Below are positions 1 to 10,689 of a stretch of 64,000 bases of DNA, piece after piece (position 1 is the first letter of the stretch; each line of letters opens with the position of its first letter). Under the pieces are notes generated by a model. The model saw only the letters and a program-made list of their open reading frames with translations, was not told the DNA's origin and did not search any database. Source of the DNA: Glossina fuscipes (lineage: Eukaryota; Arthropoda; Insecta; Diptera; Glossinidae); NCBI RefSeq assembly GCF_014805625.2, contig NW_023998565.1:1669018-1733017 (forward strand), written 5' to 3'. The position numbers were made by a program, and so were the translations under genes.

Positions 1-127
1 AATCATACGATTTTGCCTGTACTTGTAAACAAGGAAATCAGAGAAGAGTAAAATAAACATACCCCGCAAGATCATACGATTTATTAGCGCTACCACAAAA
101 TCGCATGAATTGTCTAACGGCATGCCG

Positions 128-1207
128 TTATTCCGCTCCTTGCGGTTGACACAGACCGACAGACACCCTACCCAAGGTTTGTTCGTGGCCGTTACATAAT
201 CTAGATGCCATAATCTTCTCTAATACCTTAGAGAGGCAAGACAAAAGAGAAATTGGGCGATAATCTGATGCGATGGAGACATTTTTTGATTTTGGAATTG
301 GAACAACTGTTGCCAGTTTCCACATGTAGGGTATATGACCAGTCATAAGTACCTTATTATATAGGTCCAGTAATTTCTTTTTACTAGACTTAGATATAGC
401 ATTGATCATTTGGTATGAGACGCGGTCTAGACCAGGTGTCTTCCTCTTCAAATTGGAGAGACAACTTCCTAGTTCTGAGGTAGATACGCAATTTTCCAGG
501 AACATGGCACATCTATCGATATTATTTGAAAGAGATATTGGAGTCCTTTTATTTTCGATGAAAGCACTGGAGAAGTTGCTGTCAGAGGAGTATTCACACC
601 ACACTCTTCCAAAGTAATTAGAAATCTCATCTGCGTCAGTTAAAGTTCCATTCGGAGTGCAGATAGCAGAAATTTCGTTCAGGTTTGAAGTCCCATTAAG
701 CCTGTTGATTTTGTTCCAGACAACTTTCATTGATGTATTTCTGTGAATTCGTCTCGAGAAAAGTTCGAAACTAAGTGCCTTTGATTTTCGTATTTCCTTC
801 CTGAATAGAGCATTGGCCTTTTTGTATAATAACAAGTGATTCTGATCAGGACATCTCTTAAAGCGGTGCCATAGATCCATTTTATTTTTCCTCAAAAACG
901 AAAACGTGTTGTTCCACCAAGAAACCCTAGCTCGTTTAAAAGAGGTGTTAGATTGAGGAATAGAAAGATGAGCAGCCGTGCGAATCGCTTTAGACATAAT
1001 AGCAGCATCATGGTTGCAGTTCCCGTTAAATGGCTTTGAATTCAAAAATGACTCCACCTGTTTGGAGTAATTGATCCAATCCGCTTTATCTAGGAGGAAT
1101 TTGGCCTGTTTTGCTGGAGTAGCAGAGGACGTTGAAAGTTTAAGATCGATTATGATTGGAAAGTGATCACTATTATGTAGATCATCAGAAATAGACCAGG
1201 AAACCAA
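128..1207 (-). pseudogene. Family A ORF2 fragment: endonuclease C-terminus and N-terminal half of reverse transcriptase
   Basis: A continuous 359-residue frame. It opens with the end of an AP-like endonuclease (SDHFPIIIDL, the conserved SDH motif at about residues 13-16). A linker follows, then the first RT blocks: KTPGLDRVSYQMI (about 254-266), the fingers region, and SDYRPISLLSCLSKVLEKI (about 314-332). The catalytic YADD/FADD block, thumb, RNase H and C-terminal domain are absent. The final 25 residues no longer resemble the family, so the break is near position 190. The missing N-terminal endonuclease and RT palm mean it cannot work. The same blocks are better preserved at 18549-19150 and 51206-52009. 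Confidence 0.75.
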
Positions 1208-1235
1208 AGGAAGAAGTGAGGGAGAGCAACATGTT

Positions 1236-2671
1236 AAATCAATGATTTATTCTTACCAGCAGAATAATCTGTACTTAGGTGATTTGGTACATTTGAAGTG
1301 CAACGAGTTAGCGCACGTGAATAATTTGAAATTGAAGGTTGATTAATGGATGAAAGCATGGATTCATTACCACTTGTGATTTGTTGAGTAAAGTTGAGAG
1401 CTGGAGATTCTGGAGAAATTGGTATATTAGATTTTAGCATATGTGTTGTTATTTTAATTTTTTCAATATTTGCAGTTGCTTTGGTTTTTGAAGGTTGATT
1501 AATGGATGAAAGAATGGATTCATTACCACTTGTGATTTGTTGAGTAGAGTTGAGAGCTGAAGATTCTGGAGAATTTGGTATATTAGATTTTAGCATATGT
1601 GTTGTTGTTTTAATTTTTTCAATATTTGCAGTTGCTTTGGTTTTTTTGAATATTATCTTTGGCAAGTGATGTAACTGGTTTCGCAGTATAATTTTTGGTT
1701 AATGGTGGAACAGGTTTTTCATTGGAAGCAGTTGCAGTTAAAGTCTTACTAGGCTCGATTTCCGAGGCAACAGCAGCGTAGGTATTACGTTTGCCAATTC
1801 CATGGGCTACAGATGGATTTTTTTCCCGGTATGTGCGTCGCGCTTCGCCCATGCTACAGTAAGTTTCTGTTTTGATTTTTAATATTTCACGCATCTGTAC
1901 AAACCGTGGGCATTGTTTGTATAACGCTGAGTGTTGATCATTGCAATTTATGTAGAAACTACGGGTACAGCTTTCAGTATGTGGAGGATGACCAGAGTTA
2001 GCACAAGATGCAGCATTAGTGCATCTTTTTGCCGTATGACCCAGGCGTTGGCAATTTTTACACCTCATAGGATTTGGGATGTATAGTCCTATTTTACATT
2101 TATACCACGCCACATCAACTGTTCGCGGTAATCGATAGCGATCAAAAGTTAAAATAATCCTTCCTGTAGGAGAGCGTGTTTTTCCGTCATCATTCAGTTT
2201 GGTGAATTTATATATTTCAGTCACTCCTTGATTGCCCATTTCGCGAACAATTTCATCTTCCTGCACATGCTTTAAGCAAGGGGCATAAATTACGCTTCGA
2301 ACCGAGTTAAGTTTCTCATGTAGTTTAGCTGAAATAGCACATAGATTACCTAAAGATTTGGCCTTTATGAGCTTTTCGGTTGCGCGCGGGTTCCCAGCGA
2401 GGACCAGTAAATTCCCATCGCGTAGAATCGAGATGGAGTCGATGTATGTTGTAATGCTATCTAGAGCTTTTTTTATAGCAAAAGGGCTAATTTGGGAAAT
2501 TGTTATTCGAGCATCGGTTGAAGAAATAACAATATATTTTTTATCAATAGGGGTTATATCGGTGATTGGCTACACCGGAAAATCCGAATTATTACTTTTT
2601 TTTCTTTGGGGGGATGTATCACTTAGTAGATGAAATCTATTCGAGTTTTTGTCTGGCGGCCCCGGGGCCAT
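1236..2671 (-). pseudogene. Family A ORF1 (gag-like, CCHC zinc knuckles), broken
   Basis: ORF1 starts at the ATG at 2669-2671 (MAPGPPDKNSNRFHLL), a start shared with the second copy at 54046. It hits a stop about 32 codons in (after DFPV). The open part at 1619-2266 has a conserved central domain and then tandem zinc knuckles: CKNCQRLGHTAKRC, followed by CANSGHPPHTESC and a CxxxxxHxALYKQCP block. This arrangement is typical of nucleic-acid-binding ORF1 proteins of I and Jockey elements. A frameshift near 1620-1665 separates a tail (1234-1665) with an internal duplication of about 70 residues, in which the TKATANIEKIK segment occurs twice. That direct repeat is also visible in the DNA (about 1330-1480 and 1490-1640). 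Confidence 0.75.
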
Positions 2672-2900
2672 TATGCCTTATTGTTGTCTATTGCTTATTA
2701 TTTGTGAAATAACCACTCACTTGAAAAGGTTTGGGAAACTACTGAGTAAAAAGTCAGATGTTTTTAATTTATTTTTTTTTTAATGTATTTAAAGGAAAAC
2801 ACGTACGGTATCCGCGATGAACACTTTTCGCAATAAACACAAAAAGTTCAATAAATTATAATAAGTTTGAAAACTTTTAAAAATGTATAACGCAATAAAG

Positions 2901-4670
2901 AAATTAAATTTCAAAAATTTTTTCACAAAGAGAAAAATATGACCACAGCGCTTGAACAGAGTTGCCGATGTGTGAAAGAAAATATAAATATAAATTACTT
3001 AAGAAACAAAACGAAGTCTCGAATAGTATAAATAATTACTGCAATAATTACTGCAATGATATGCTTTGTGAAATATGCAATGATAACAATAACCACAGAA
3101 AAGCACATAAATTAGTTTCAAAGAAGTTCACTTTGTTTAAATATAATTACAAAAAAGGAAAAAAAGAAAATTTTTCGTCTTTTTAAGACAGTATGTCAAG
3201 TCAAATTATTAAAAACCTACATTATAACATTTAATCACTAAAAAGAAAAAAAAGGAAGAAAACATAAAAGCAGTGAAACCTGTAACGAGTCTTCTTGGGC
3301 AGGGTATACTCAGCCAATCCAGGATTCTTTCGAAGAAAATTTGTATTAAAACAAACTTGGGCCTTCGGTTTTGTTCTTACGTTTCTATTTATTCATTTCT
3401 GAGGAGTTTACAATGGATAAGCGATTTTAAGGGGAGTGGGAGGAAAAAACTAACGTGGTGACCCGACTTTTCTGTAGCGTTTTAATATTTCCTATTACGA
3501 TTATTATTATATTTTCTTTTTCACGTTTCCGTGTCGCGAGTTTTTGTAAAAGAGAAGAACACGCCGAGAGTGTCATAGCAGCCTACCTCGGCCTTTGCTT
3601 CCTTACAACCCATCAAACAACAAAAACAGCGGCGAATCCAAGTACACCCGGCATCAACAACATAGCACCGCTTTTGGTTATTGAGACTTGAACTCACCAT
3701 ATACAACATCTTTATCAACTGAAGCAGCAAACCAGCAGGTCATGCATTGGATAATTCTATTTTTTATTTTTATTAAATTTTTCTATTATTAGTATTATCT
3801 ATACATAATATATAATGCATTCATAAAAAAATATACACTGTATATTGTATTGTATTTATAGTGATAAAAAAATATTACGTGTTGTATTTATAACAAAAAA
3901 AAAAAAAAAACATAATGATGAAGGAAAGGAAAAGTGTGAATAATATAATATAAATGATAGAAAAGTGTGCTAGAATTTTTTTTATGAAAGGAAGGGTAAG
4001 ACAAGGGTAGTGGCCGCTTTCTAACATTGGTAACGTCAAATTCCCCAAACAATTTCAAATATTGAAAAATTCGGTCTTTAACTTATACTTGGTTAAGTGT
4101 AGGGAACTAGGCCTCTGCTACAAATCTTAGGAGCCGTTGGTTTTTTTTATAACACCGTGAACTGGACATTTCTGCGTAATATACCTGTATATTTGATCGA
4201 CATTATGTCTAGGTGCATCTCGTGGTGGACGAAAGAGTTCAAATGTGTTCAAAATTATTAGAGCAGAATTTTTATAAAGTTTTAAAAGAGTGCTTGTCAT
4301 ATTGTTTTTGCTTCTTATCTGGTTGCTAAACAAAGATTCTTAAGTGTCAGTATTAACTGCTACTCGCCATATTTACAGAAAATAAGATTGTATCTTAAAA
4401 ATAATCATAAAAGGTTTACAGTGTTGTTCAACAGAGAAGTTACGGTTTACTTTGAGGATGTACAGCTTGCTTGCAAACCTATTTGAACAATCATACTTAG
4501 GACATACCCTTACGGATATTCCTCCTCGTTATCGTATTGAGAATTATGATATTATGATGATCTTATGATATTTTTTCTTTTTTTTTGAAGTTTGTCAAGA
4601 TTTTTTCTGGTTAAAATTTTTGTACCTTGTGATATCATTTCCTCGTGTAATCACATCAATGTGGATGTAT
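2901..4670. other. AT-rich stretch without a recognisable gene
   Basis: A low-complexity, A/T-rich stretch with poly-A runs (for example near 3895-3910) and many stops in all frames. The short frames here are Asn/Lys-rich and show no domain. I see no RNA gene. A phrase near 3280-3310 (cagggtatactcag) recalls the start of the dispersed repeats described elsewhere in this window, but the match is short. Confidence 0.4.
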
Positions 4671-4679
4671 TTGTTAATA

Positions 4680-4870
4680 ATACATAATAATGGAATTATT
4701 ACTTTATCTCTATCTAGTGAAGTTTTTCCCGAAATCTGGAAATGTAATTACAATTTTCCGTGACGCTAGCCTGGCAGCAAGCATAGTATTGGAAATTATA
4801 GATGTAACGCAAACTTCACATTGTTTGATAAAGTTACTCGTGATTTACTAATTATTAAGGAAGAAATTAC
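4680..4870 (+). mobile_element. Short relic of a LINE reverse transcriptase
   Basis: Translating the plus strand gives LSLSSEVFPEIWKCNYNFP, followed after a small frame slip by PGSKHSIGNYRC. This matches the conserved RT finger region of Jockey/CR1-like LINEs (FNLSLxxGxFPxxWK, then PxxKxGxxxxxxNYRxI). Only about 60 codons remain. Family assignment within the non-LTR elements is not possible. Confidence 0.5.
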
Positions 4871-4879
4871 TTTTTTGCT

Positions 4880-7470
4880 TAGAGATTTCGAATCCTTAAT
4901 GTCTGTAAACTTTGTTATCGTTAACATCAACTTTCTCTAAGTGTGTTGTGGATTAGCTTAAAGTCAAGAAAGATTTACACATATTAGTTAGCAGCGATTT
5001 TCGAGAAGGTAAGAATGTGGCTTTCGAACGAAGGCCTAAGCGATTCTGAAATCTGCCATCTTCGTTTTAAATAAAAGTTAAATGAAAAGAGTTGATAAAA
5101 AACATCGACGGTTAATTCGCAGCTTTTATTATATGAGAAATACGTCTACAGTTGTTTACATATAACCACGATATCACATTTTGCATTTCATCCTAGGTCT
5201 GCAATGATACCGCTTAAGTTGAGATGAGTAAACAAAATCAGAAATATTTAGAGAAAATTAAAAGATTAAACGATTTCACGCCTCGTCGACTTACCAACTT
5301 GCATGGATGAAAGCCATCGTGACCCTATCCAAAATTTAAGGAAAAGGAAAATTTAAAGAAAACCAAAAGCTGTTTTCAAAGGAAAATATTATCTTATTGC
5401 TATTGCGTTTTATAAATACGTAGATTTGAGTACGTCGACGAAACCGTTATGATGAAACATACTAATAAACCGAATTAAAATAACATTAAGGTTTTTCTTC
5501 ACCTAGTTATACATCAGAGATCCTTTAAGGAATGCTTGTTTAAAAACATGAGCTGTGTAATTTTATCCTGGATCAATTTAGCATTAAAGTTTCTAAATTG
5601 ATTCATAAGTGCTAAAAATGTCTAAAAAAATTGTGGTAAGTTCAACAATAAATCCGAAACTTTTACTGCGATTGTAACAAGGACCTAAGAGCAGTAATAG
5701 ACTTTAATCTTAATTTAATTATCACTGGTTAAACGTGAAAATGGTATCGATTGACGTGCTGATACATTCCTAAAAAAAGAAACTATTCATTTAGACAAAG
5801 ATCTATTTCACGTGTTTTATATAATATATGTTTTGGGGTGCGCGGTAGTGGTCTGCAAAATGGACTGGACATTCATCGTCTATTTCTTTTAACGATCTAG
5901 ATGTAATGAATTCGGTTAACGTTTTAACATATGACCATAGGCTAAAGAACGGAAAAGAAAAAGAAGAAACTGCAGGTTGAAATTGTCCACATTTGCTTTA
6001 CGCACCACTTTACTTTTTACGTGCAAAAATGTGAAACATAGGCCATACCCTAACGAAGTCGAAAGTGAATATATTGTAATTTTTTCAATATTTTGAAATT
6101 TTATGCTGATTTATCATAAAACAAACAAGGCAAAATGGGTAAAACTATTTCGTACATTCCTCAAATGAAGATATATTATCTGCCTAAAAATGGGTTAATT
6201 CTGAAATGAATACGGTAGACAAGGCGATTACTTTTTTCTTAATAATGCCGGCGATATGTGTATCAAATAAAAGAACTTGGAGAGTGTAATACGAAAGACA
6301 TAGTGGTGGGTATGCTAGATTAGACCGATTAGATTGTTTTTTGTTAAACTAAAAAAAATAATTTTCAATTTAAAAACTTGCATCTTAATTTAAATGATAT
6401 CATTTTTAGTTACTTAAAATATAAGAATTTCGATTAAACTTTGAGAGTTATTACATTACTAGGGGTAATTTTTAATGGATTACATAAACGTTATAATCAT
6501 TCACAGCGATAGATCATTATTTTTAATATATCTGTCAACAACGGACACAATAAGTGTCTATTAATTTTACCCACTGGTTTGTAATTCCGGACTGTAAGTA
6601 CAAAAAATATTATGGAGTAAAGGCATTATTGAGACTCTGGGTTATTTCTTGTCTATTGATTCCAAACATTCAAAAAATCTCTTTGAACATCAAAACTTTG
6701 TACCCGCATTTTCGATAAACCAATTTTGCGGAACGGGTATAAATCGAAGTTATAGTACTAAAATGGATTTATGTCGATGTAACGAATCTGAATTTCGATT
6801 TTAAAGACACGATTAGGTATGAAGCATCTAAAATTGCTAGGTAGAAATTTTCCCGATTGAAAATAGTATTGGAATATATTAAAAAAACTGCAAAAGATGC
6901 AAAAATGTGCATCAGAATATTTACCTCCAAAAAATTTTTTGCGCCATTGAATAGGTACACTCTAATCCCAAAACCTAAATTTCAACACATATAAAAGATT
7001 ATTTAGTGTTGGTTTAAGAGTTGTACATATTTCTGTGTTTATTTTTCTATTTTTTTTAAGATGAAATATAGAAAACGCTCCTAGTTTATGTAATTATAAA
7101 TTTGCACAAATATAAATTTATAAATTGCAAAGATTTGTCGGCCGTTACTTACACAAGTATCACAAATTAAATTTTTTCTTATATGGCCAACCATCCAATG
7201 GATGTTGCCTGTTCGCCCAGACATGATGGAGGTTAGGAACGGCTATAAGCAGAGTGAATGGAGGGAGTGTTTATACGTTTGACTTTAAAGTGGAAGCATC
7301 AATGGAAAAGACCAATATTGATAGACTATTCCAAAGGCGAGCAGTGCGGTTAGAGAAAGACAACTCACGGTAGCGTATCGTACGATATTGATATTAAAGG
7401 TTACCTTATTGGGTTGACTTCACTCTATGATCTGAAGTTCTCGATTTCATGTGTCATTCATCACGTAGTG
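4880..7470. repeat. AT-rich intergenic DNA holding one copy of a dispersed repeat (about 5990-6330)
   Basis: No gene is visible. The block at about 5990-6330 recurs at about 24670-24880. Shared landmarks in the same order are ttacgtgcaaaaatg, ttatcata, aaacaaggcaaaatg, gaagatatattatct, gtatcaaataaaa and catagtg. The second copy is shorter by internal deletions. No terminal repeats or coding capacity were found, so this is a non-autonomous or decayed dispersed repeat of unknown class. Confidence 0.55.
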
Positions 7471-7479
7471 TTTGTCATG

Positions 7480-7980
7480 TACTTCGGTGCTGCTAGGTCC
7501 CCTGCTAAAAGAGAATGGATGAATAGGAACTTCTGTCACGCGTGGAAGGTCATTGATGATTACAAGGAAAAGCGAAGAAGAAAGAGAAGAGAGGCTTGTG
7601 GTACTTCCGCAATTAAGTGGAATTTGCTTAGGACAAATTTGTCGATTATAACTCTTATGGAACTGTTATTTAAGAAGCTTAATATAAATCGACTGAAATT
7701 CCGATCGACACCAAATCCAAACAGTTTGGAGAAAAAAACATTATGACACATGCCATAGCTACGCACGCAGAAATATTAAAAGTTTTCCAAAAACTTGCGT
7801 TCGCGCACAACGCAACGCAGGTTGTACGTTCCTCCACATTTAAACACAATAATCAACTTTATTTTGACAAATATCACGCTATCAAATATCTCTCAGATAT
7901 TCAGCGCAACGACCGTACTTTCGTCCAAATGGCAACTAATTGGGATCCACATTTTGGTGAAGTAGGACATTAGGTACCCA
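7480..7980 (-). mobile_element. Relic of a LINE reverse transcriptase
   Basis: The minus strand at 7560-7766 reads FFSKLFGFGVDRNFSRFILS, then FLNNSSIRVIIDKFVLSKFH and AEVPQASLL. It lines up with the RT block LLxKLxxFGFxxxxxxWIxSFLxxRSIRV...SxxxxxxAGVPQGSVLSP. The GVPQGS motif has decayed to EVPQAS and there is no downstream FADD box. Upstream, to about 7980, the frame is broken by stops. It is a dead fragment of a Jockey/CR1-like element. Confidence 0.55.
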
Positions 7981-7989
7981 GTGAACCAA

Positions 7990-8700
7990 TTTTTCATAAA
8001 CCCACATTGTCTGCCGCGAATTAGATTATTTGATTGCAGATATCTTTCCAGATAGTAATTGACCATGGTTTCCGTGGTTTGGTTCTTCCAAAACAGATTG
8101 TAATCGGATGGTGATTAGCAGGATTAGTGGCGTTACCCTTCGTAGGCACGGGTTAGAAATTAGCAATCTTCTAACAAGTTAGGAAAATGACTGCACGATA
8201 GCACCTGCTGAAGAGATTGCCTAATGGCCTGGCAATTATAAGAGCACATTTCTTCATGGCATAAGCCATCTGGCCACGGAATTTACAAAGTATTAAGACT
8301 GACAATGACCTTTTTGATGGACCTGTTTCGTAAGAATAAGTGATATTAGAATACTACAAATAAAGTTGAAGTTGGCAGACCATACATATGCATGTATATT
8401 TAAAAGTGCGTTAAAAATTCAAAGCTTCTTTTGTACAAATTAACATAAATTGTTATTAAAATTAATCGATTTCATTTTTATTGTAGCTAACATTCACTTG
8501 TAAGAGCCATCGATAGTGGATATTTTAATGAGTGGTAAAACCTAGTTTTGTTTTCGTGAAGAAGCGTAAGCAAGAGGTAGATTGTGTTATTAAACATAAA
8601 TAGGAATGAAATTATAAATCGCTGGGAGTATTGGGCGGTAATTTCATAATTCGGGCTCTTGAAAATGCGTGGAATATAATTAAATGAAAAAAACCTTTCA
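7990..8700. other. No gene seen; downstream flank of the GPCR gene
   Basis: This stretch lies 3' of the GPCR stop codon at 8716 (minus-strand gene). The part just below 8716 probably holds the 3' untranslated region. Frames are short and show no domain. Confidence 0.3.
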
Positions 8701-8715
8701 TTCATTTCGATGTCT

Positions 8716-10683
8716 TTAATATAAGTAATGGGATGAGGCTTGAGCTCTGTATTGCTTCGGTGTTGATTTTATAAGTTTTGGATTAAAAGCACCAAGTGCC
8801 GCCTCATTTGTTGAAGAAGGTGGTGGTGGTGCAGTGTGCGAACGAAACCGACTATTTAAGTATTTTTGTACAGAACGTAAATGTATGAATGGTGCGCAAG
8901 GTGATTGTCGCAGTGAATTATGATTAAGTGCCCAATATATTATGGGACTTATAGCCGAATACATATAACCTGCAGGTGAATACAAGAATAATATAAATTT
9001 TACTGTAGAGATTTGGTTAAGTGATTTTTAATATGTATTTACCTAGTAATAAATTGAAGTATATCGAGGTTTTCGAGCAGTATTCTTTATAGCCTAAGTG
9101 TTTGTAAAATACGCAAAAAACATGCGGTGACCAACACGCTATAAATATTAGCGCTGAAGCAATTAACAAGTTTGCCAAATGTCGACGGGACCGTAAAGTT
9201 GAGGTCTGAGGTAGAGGTATGCCAGGCGCCGCAACGCGGCCGCCGCGTCTAGATTCCTGACTGTAATGTATACTTTGGCGCTGCGAATGATTACGTATTT
9301 CACGCATAGCTCTAAAAAAAGCCACAGTACGAAAGATTACAAAAATTATGTACAAATGAAATTAGTCAAGTGTCATCATTTCTTTATGTCTTGCTTACCT
9401 CGGAGATATAGGATTCGATGACTTGACTACGTTGCGATTGCCTAAAATAACTTGCGGATTTAATGATTGCATTTGAATATCAACGCAATTCGACGTGTCA
9501 TCTGCCGCGCCGGCACCACATGTCGTCTGTTTAGCATTGGCAATTCCCGTTACTATCACCATATGCGTTTGACGACGTAATATGGGCATTGGAAGTGGCA
9601 GCTCACCATGCGCTGCCCGAGCAGTCAATGAAAGTGCACACAATTTCCTCCTCACACCGTAGTGATTCAGCAAAACTCCCAAGCCGGGCAGCACGAACAC
9701 AATTAGTGTGTGAAATATAATGAACGTGACAAACAATGAACCGGTATTCCATTCCGAATGACAATTGCTAATGCCGATGTTTGGGCGGTCTGACGATATA
9801 GTGTATGTGCTATTTCTATAAGCTGCTAATTGCTTTGGTGTCTGCTTGATAACAATTGTTTTGGCAAAGATCTTATAGGCAAATAGAAATGGCGTGCTAA
9901 CAAGGGCTGACGTTAGCCATGAAAACAAGGCAAACGAGAGATGTAAGTAGCGTCGTTGACGCAGCTGAGCTAAGCGTGGATGTTTAACGGTAGCGTAACG
10001 ATCCAACGACAATAGAAAGAATGACAACGTGCTGGCTGCAACAGGCATGAGCTTTTGATAAAAAATGAAACGATAAGATGGTTGACGTCACAAATATGTA
10101 TACAAATGCTAAGAACAGCTGTTGTATATGTACATACCTGGACAAAATTTATAATCTTACAGATCACTAACGTTAATGAATTAGTTTTTCCATTCATGGC
10201 TAAGTTGAGTAACGTCATTGGAGCTGAAATGCCTGTGACTAATAAATCAGCTAAGCAGACGGCCAGTAATAAAGGATTTCGAAGTCGAACAGAGTGGGCT
10301 GAGCACAATGTTAAGACCAGACTGGCATTACCTAAGACACCGAATATCACTACTAGGCCATATAAGAAAGCCATAAACATCAAAGTAAGCGATGATATGT
10401 TATTAAGATCAGTTGTGACATCGTACGGATTGACGAAAGTTTCATTACGCCAAGCTATATATTCCCACGGACGGCTTGAAGCTTCTGCAATTGACGTCGT
10501 CGTCAACTCTGTACCGCTCTCATTACTTGTCGTTATTAGTAACGACAAAGGTGACGCCAACGCTAGATCCGGATCAAGTGTAGGGTTGTGATAAATATTA
10601 CGACCTAAAGGGATTAATTGTTGTTGTGTAAAATGGTGATGATAGGTATTTTGCCACCATCGTTGTAGATTGTTGTTATTCAT
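8716..10683 (-). CDS. Orphan class A (rhodopsin-like) G-protein-coupled receptor, four exons
   Basis: The exons on the minus strand are 10683-10138, 10051-9399, 9311-9043 and 8969-8716. All junctions are GT-AG and the phases sum to a 573-aa frame. The N-terminus is extracellular, about 98 residues long, with three N-glycosylation sequons (N54, N80, N95). TM1 has the GN pair (N119), TM2 has LAD (D146), and TM3 has C175 and ends in DRY (199-201). Extracellular loop 2 has the partner Cys (SNCHSEW). TM6 has CWSP. TM7 has SPIIY in place of NPxxY. The third intracellular loop is long and basic, and the tail carries a Pro run. Gene order suggests the orthologue of Drosophila CG13995, but that link is from memory. 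The ligand is unknown. A membrane signalling role follows from the family. The start is the first ATG after an upstream stretch that does not look coding. Confidence 0.88.
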
Positions 10684-10689
10684 TGCATA

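Larger units (their letters stand above)
1..2900 (-). mobile_element. Family A non-LTR retrotransposon (I-clade LINE), degenerate copy 1
   Basis: On the minus strand the order from right to left is a 5' untranslated region (about 2900-2672), a gag-like ORF1 (2671 to about 1236) and an endonuclease/reverse transcriptase ORF2 (1207 leftwards). The same order, with clear nucleotide similarity, recurs at 51206-54440, which defines the repeat. The CCHC cluster in ORF1 and the RT type point to the I clade. The copy is dead: it has a stop early in ORF1, lacks the N-terminal half of the endonuclease near 1215-1235, and its RT dissolves near 190. The first 130 bases are unassigned and carry two copies of a catacgattt-containing motif. 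Clade assignment rests on family knowledge, not on a database search. Confidence 0.8.

Noticed and set aside
10055..10591. 178-codon plus-strand frame
   Set aside because: It is antisense to exon 1 of the GPCR, whose transmembrane codons force an open complementary frame.
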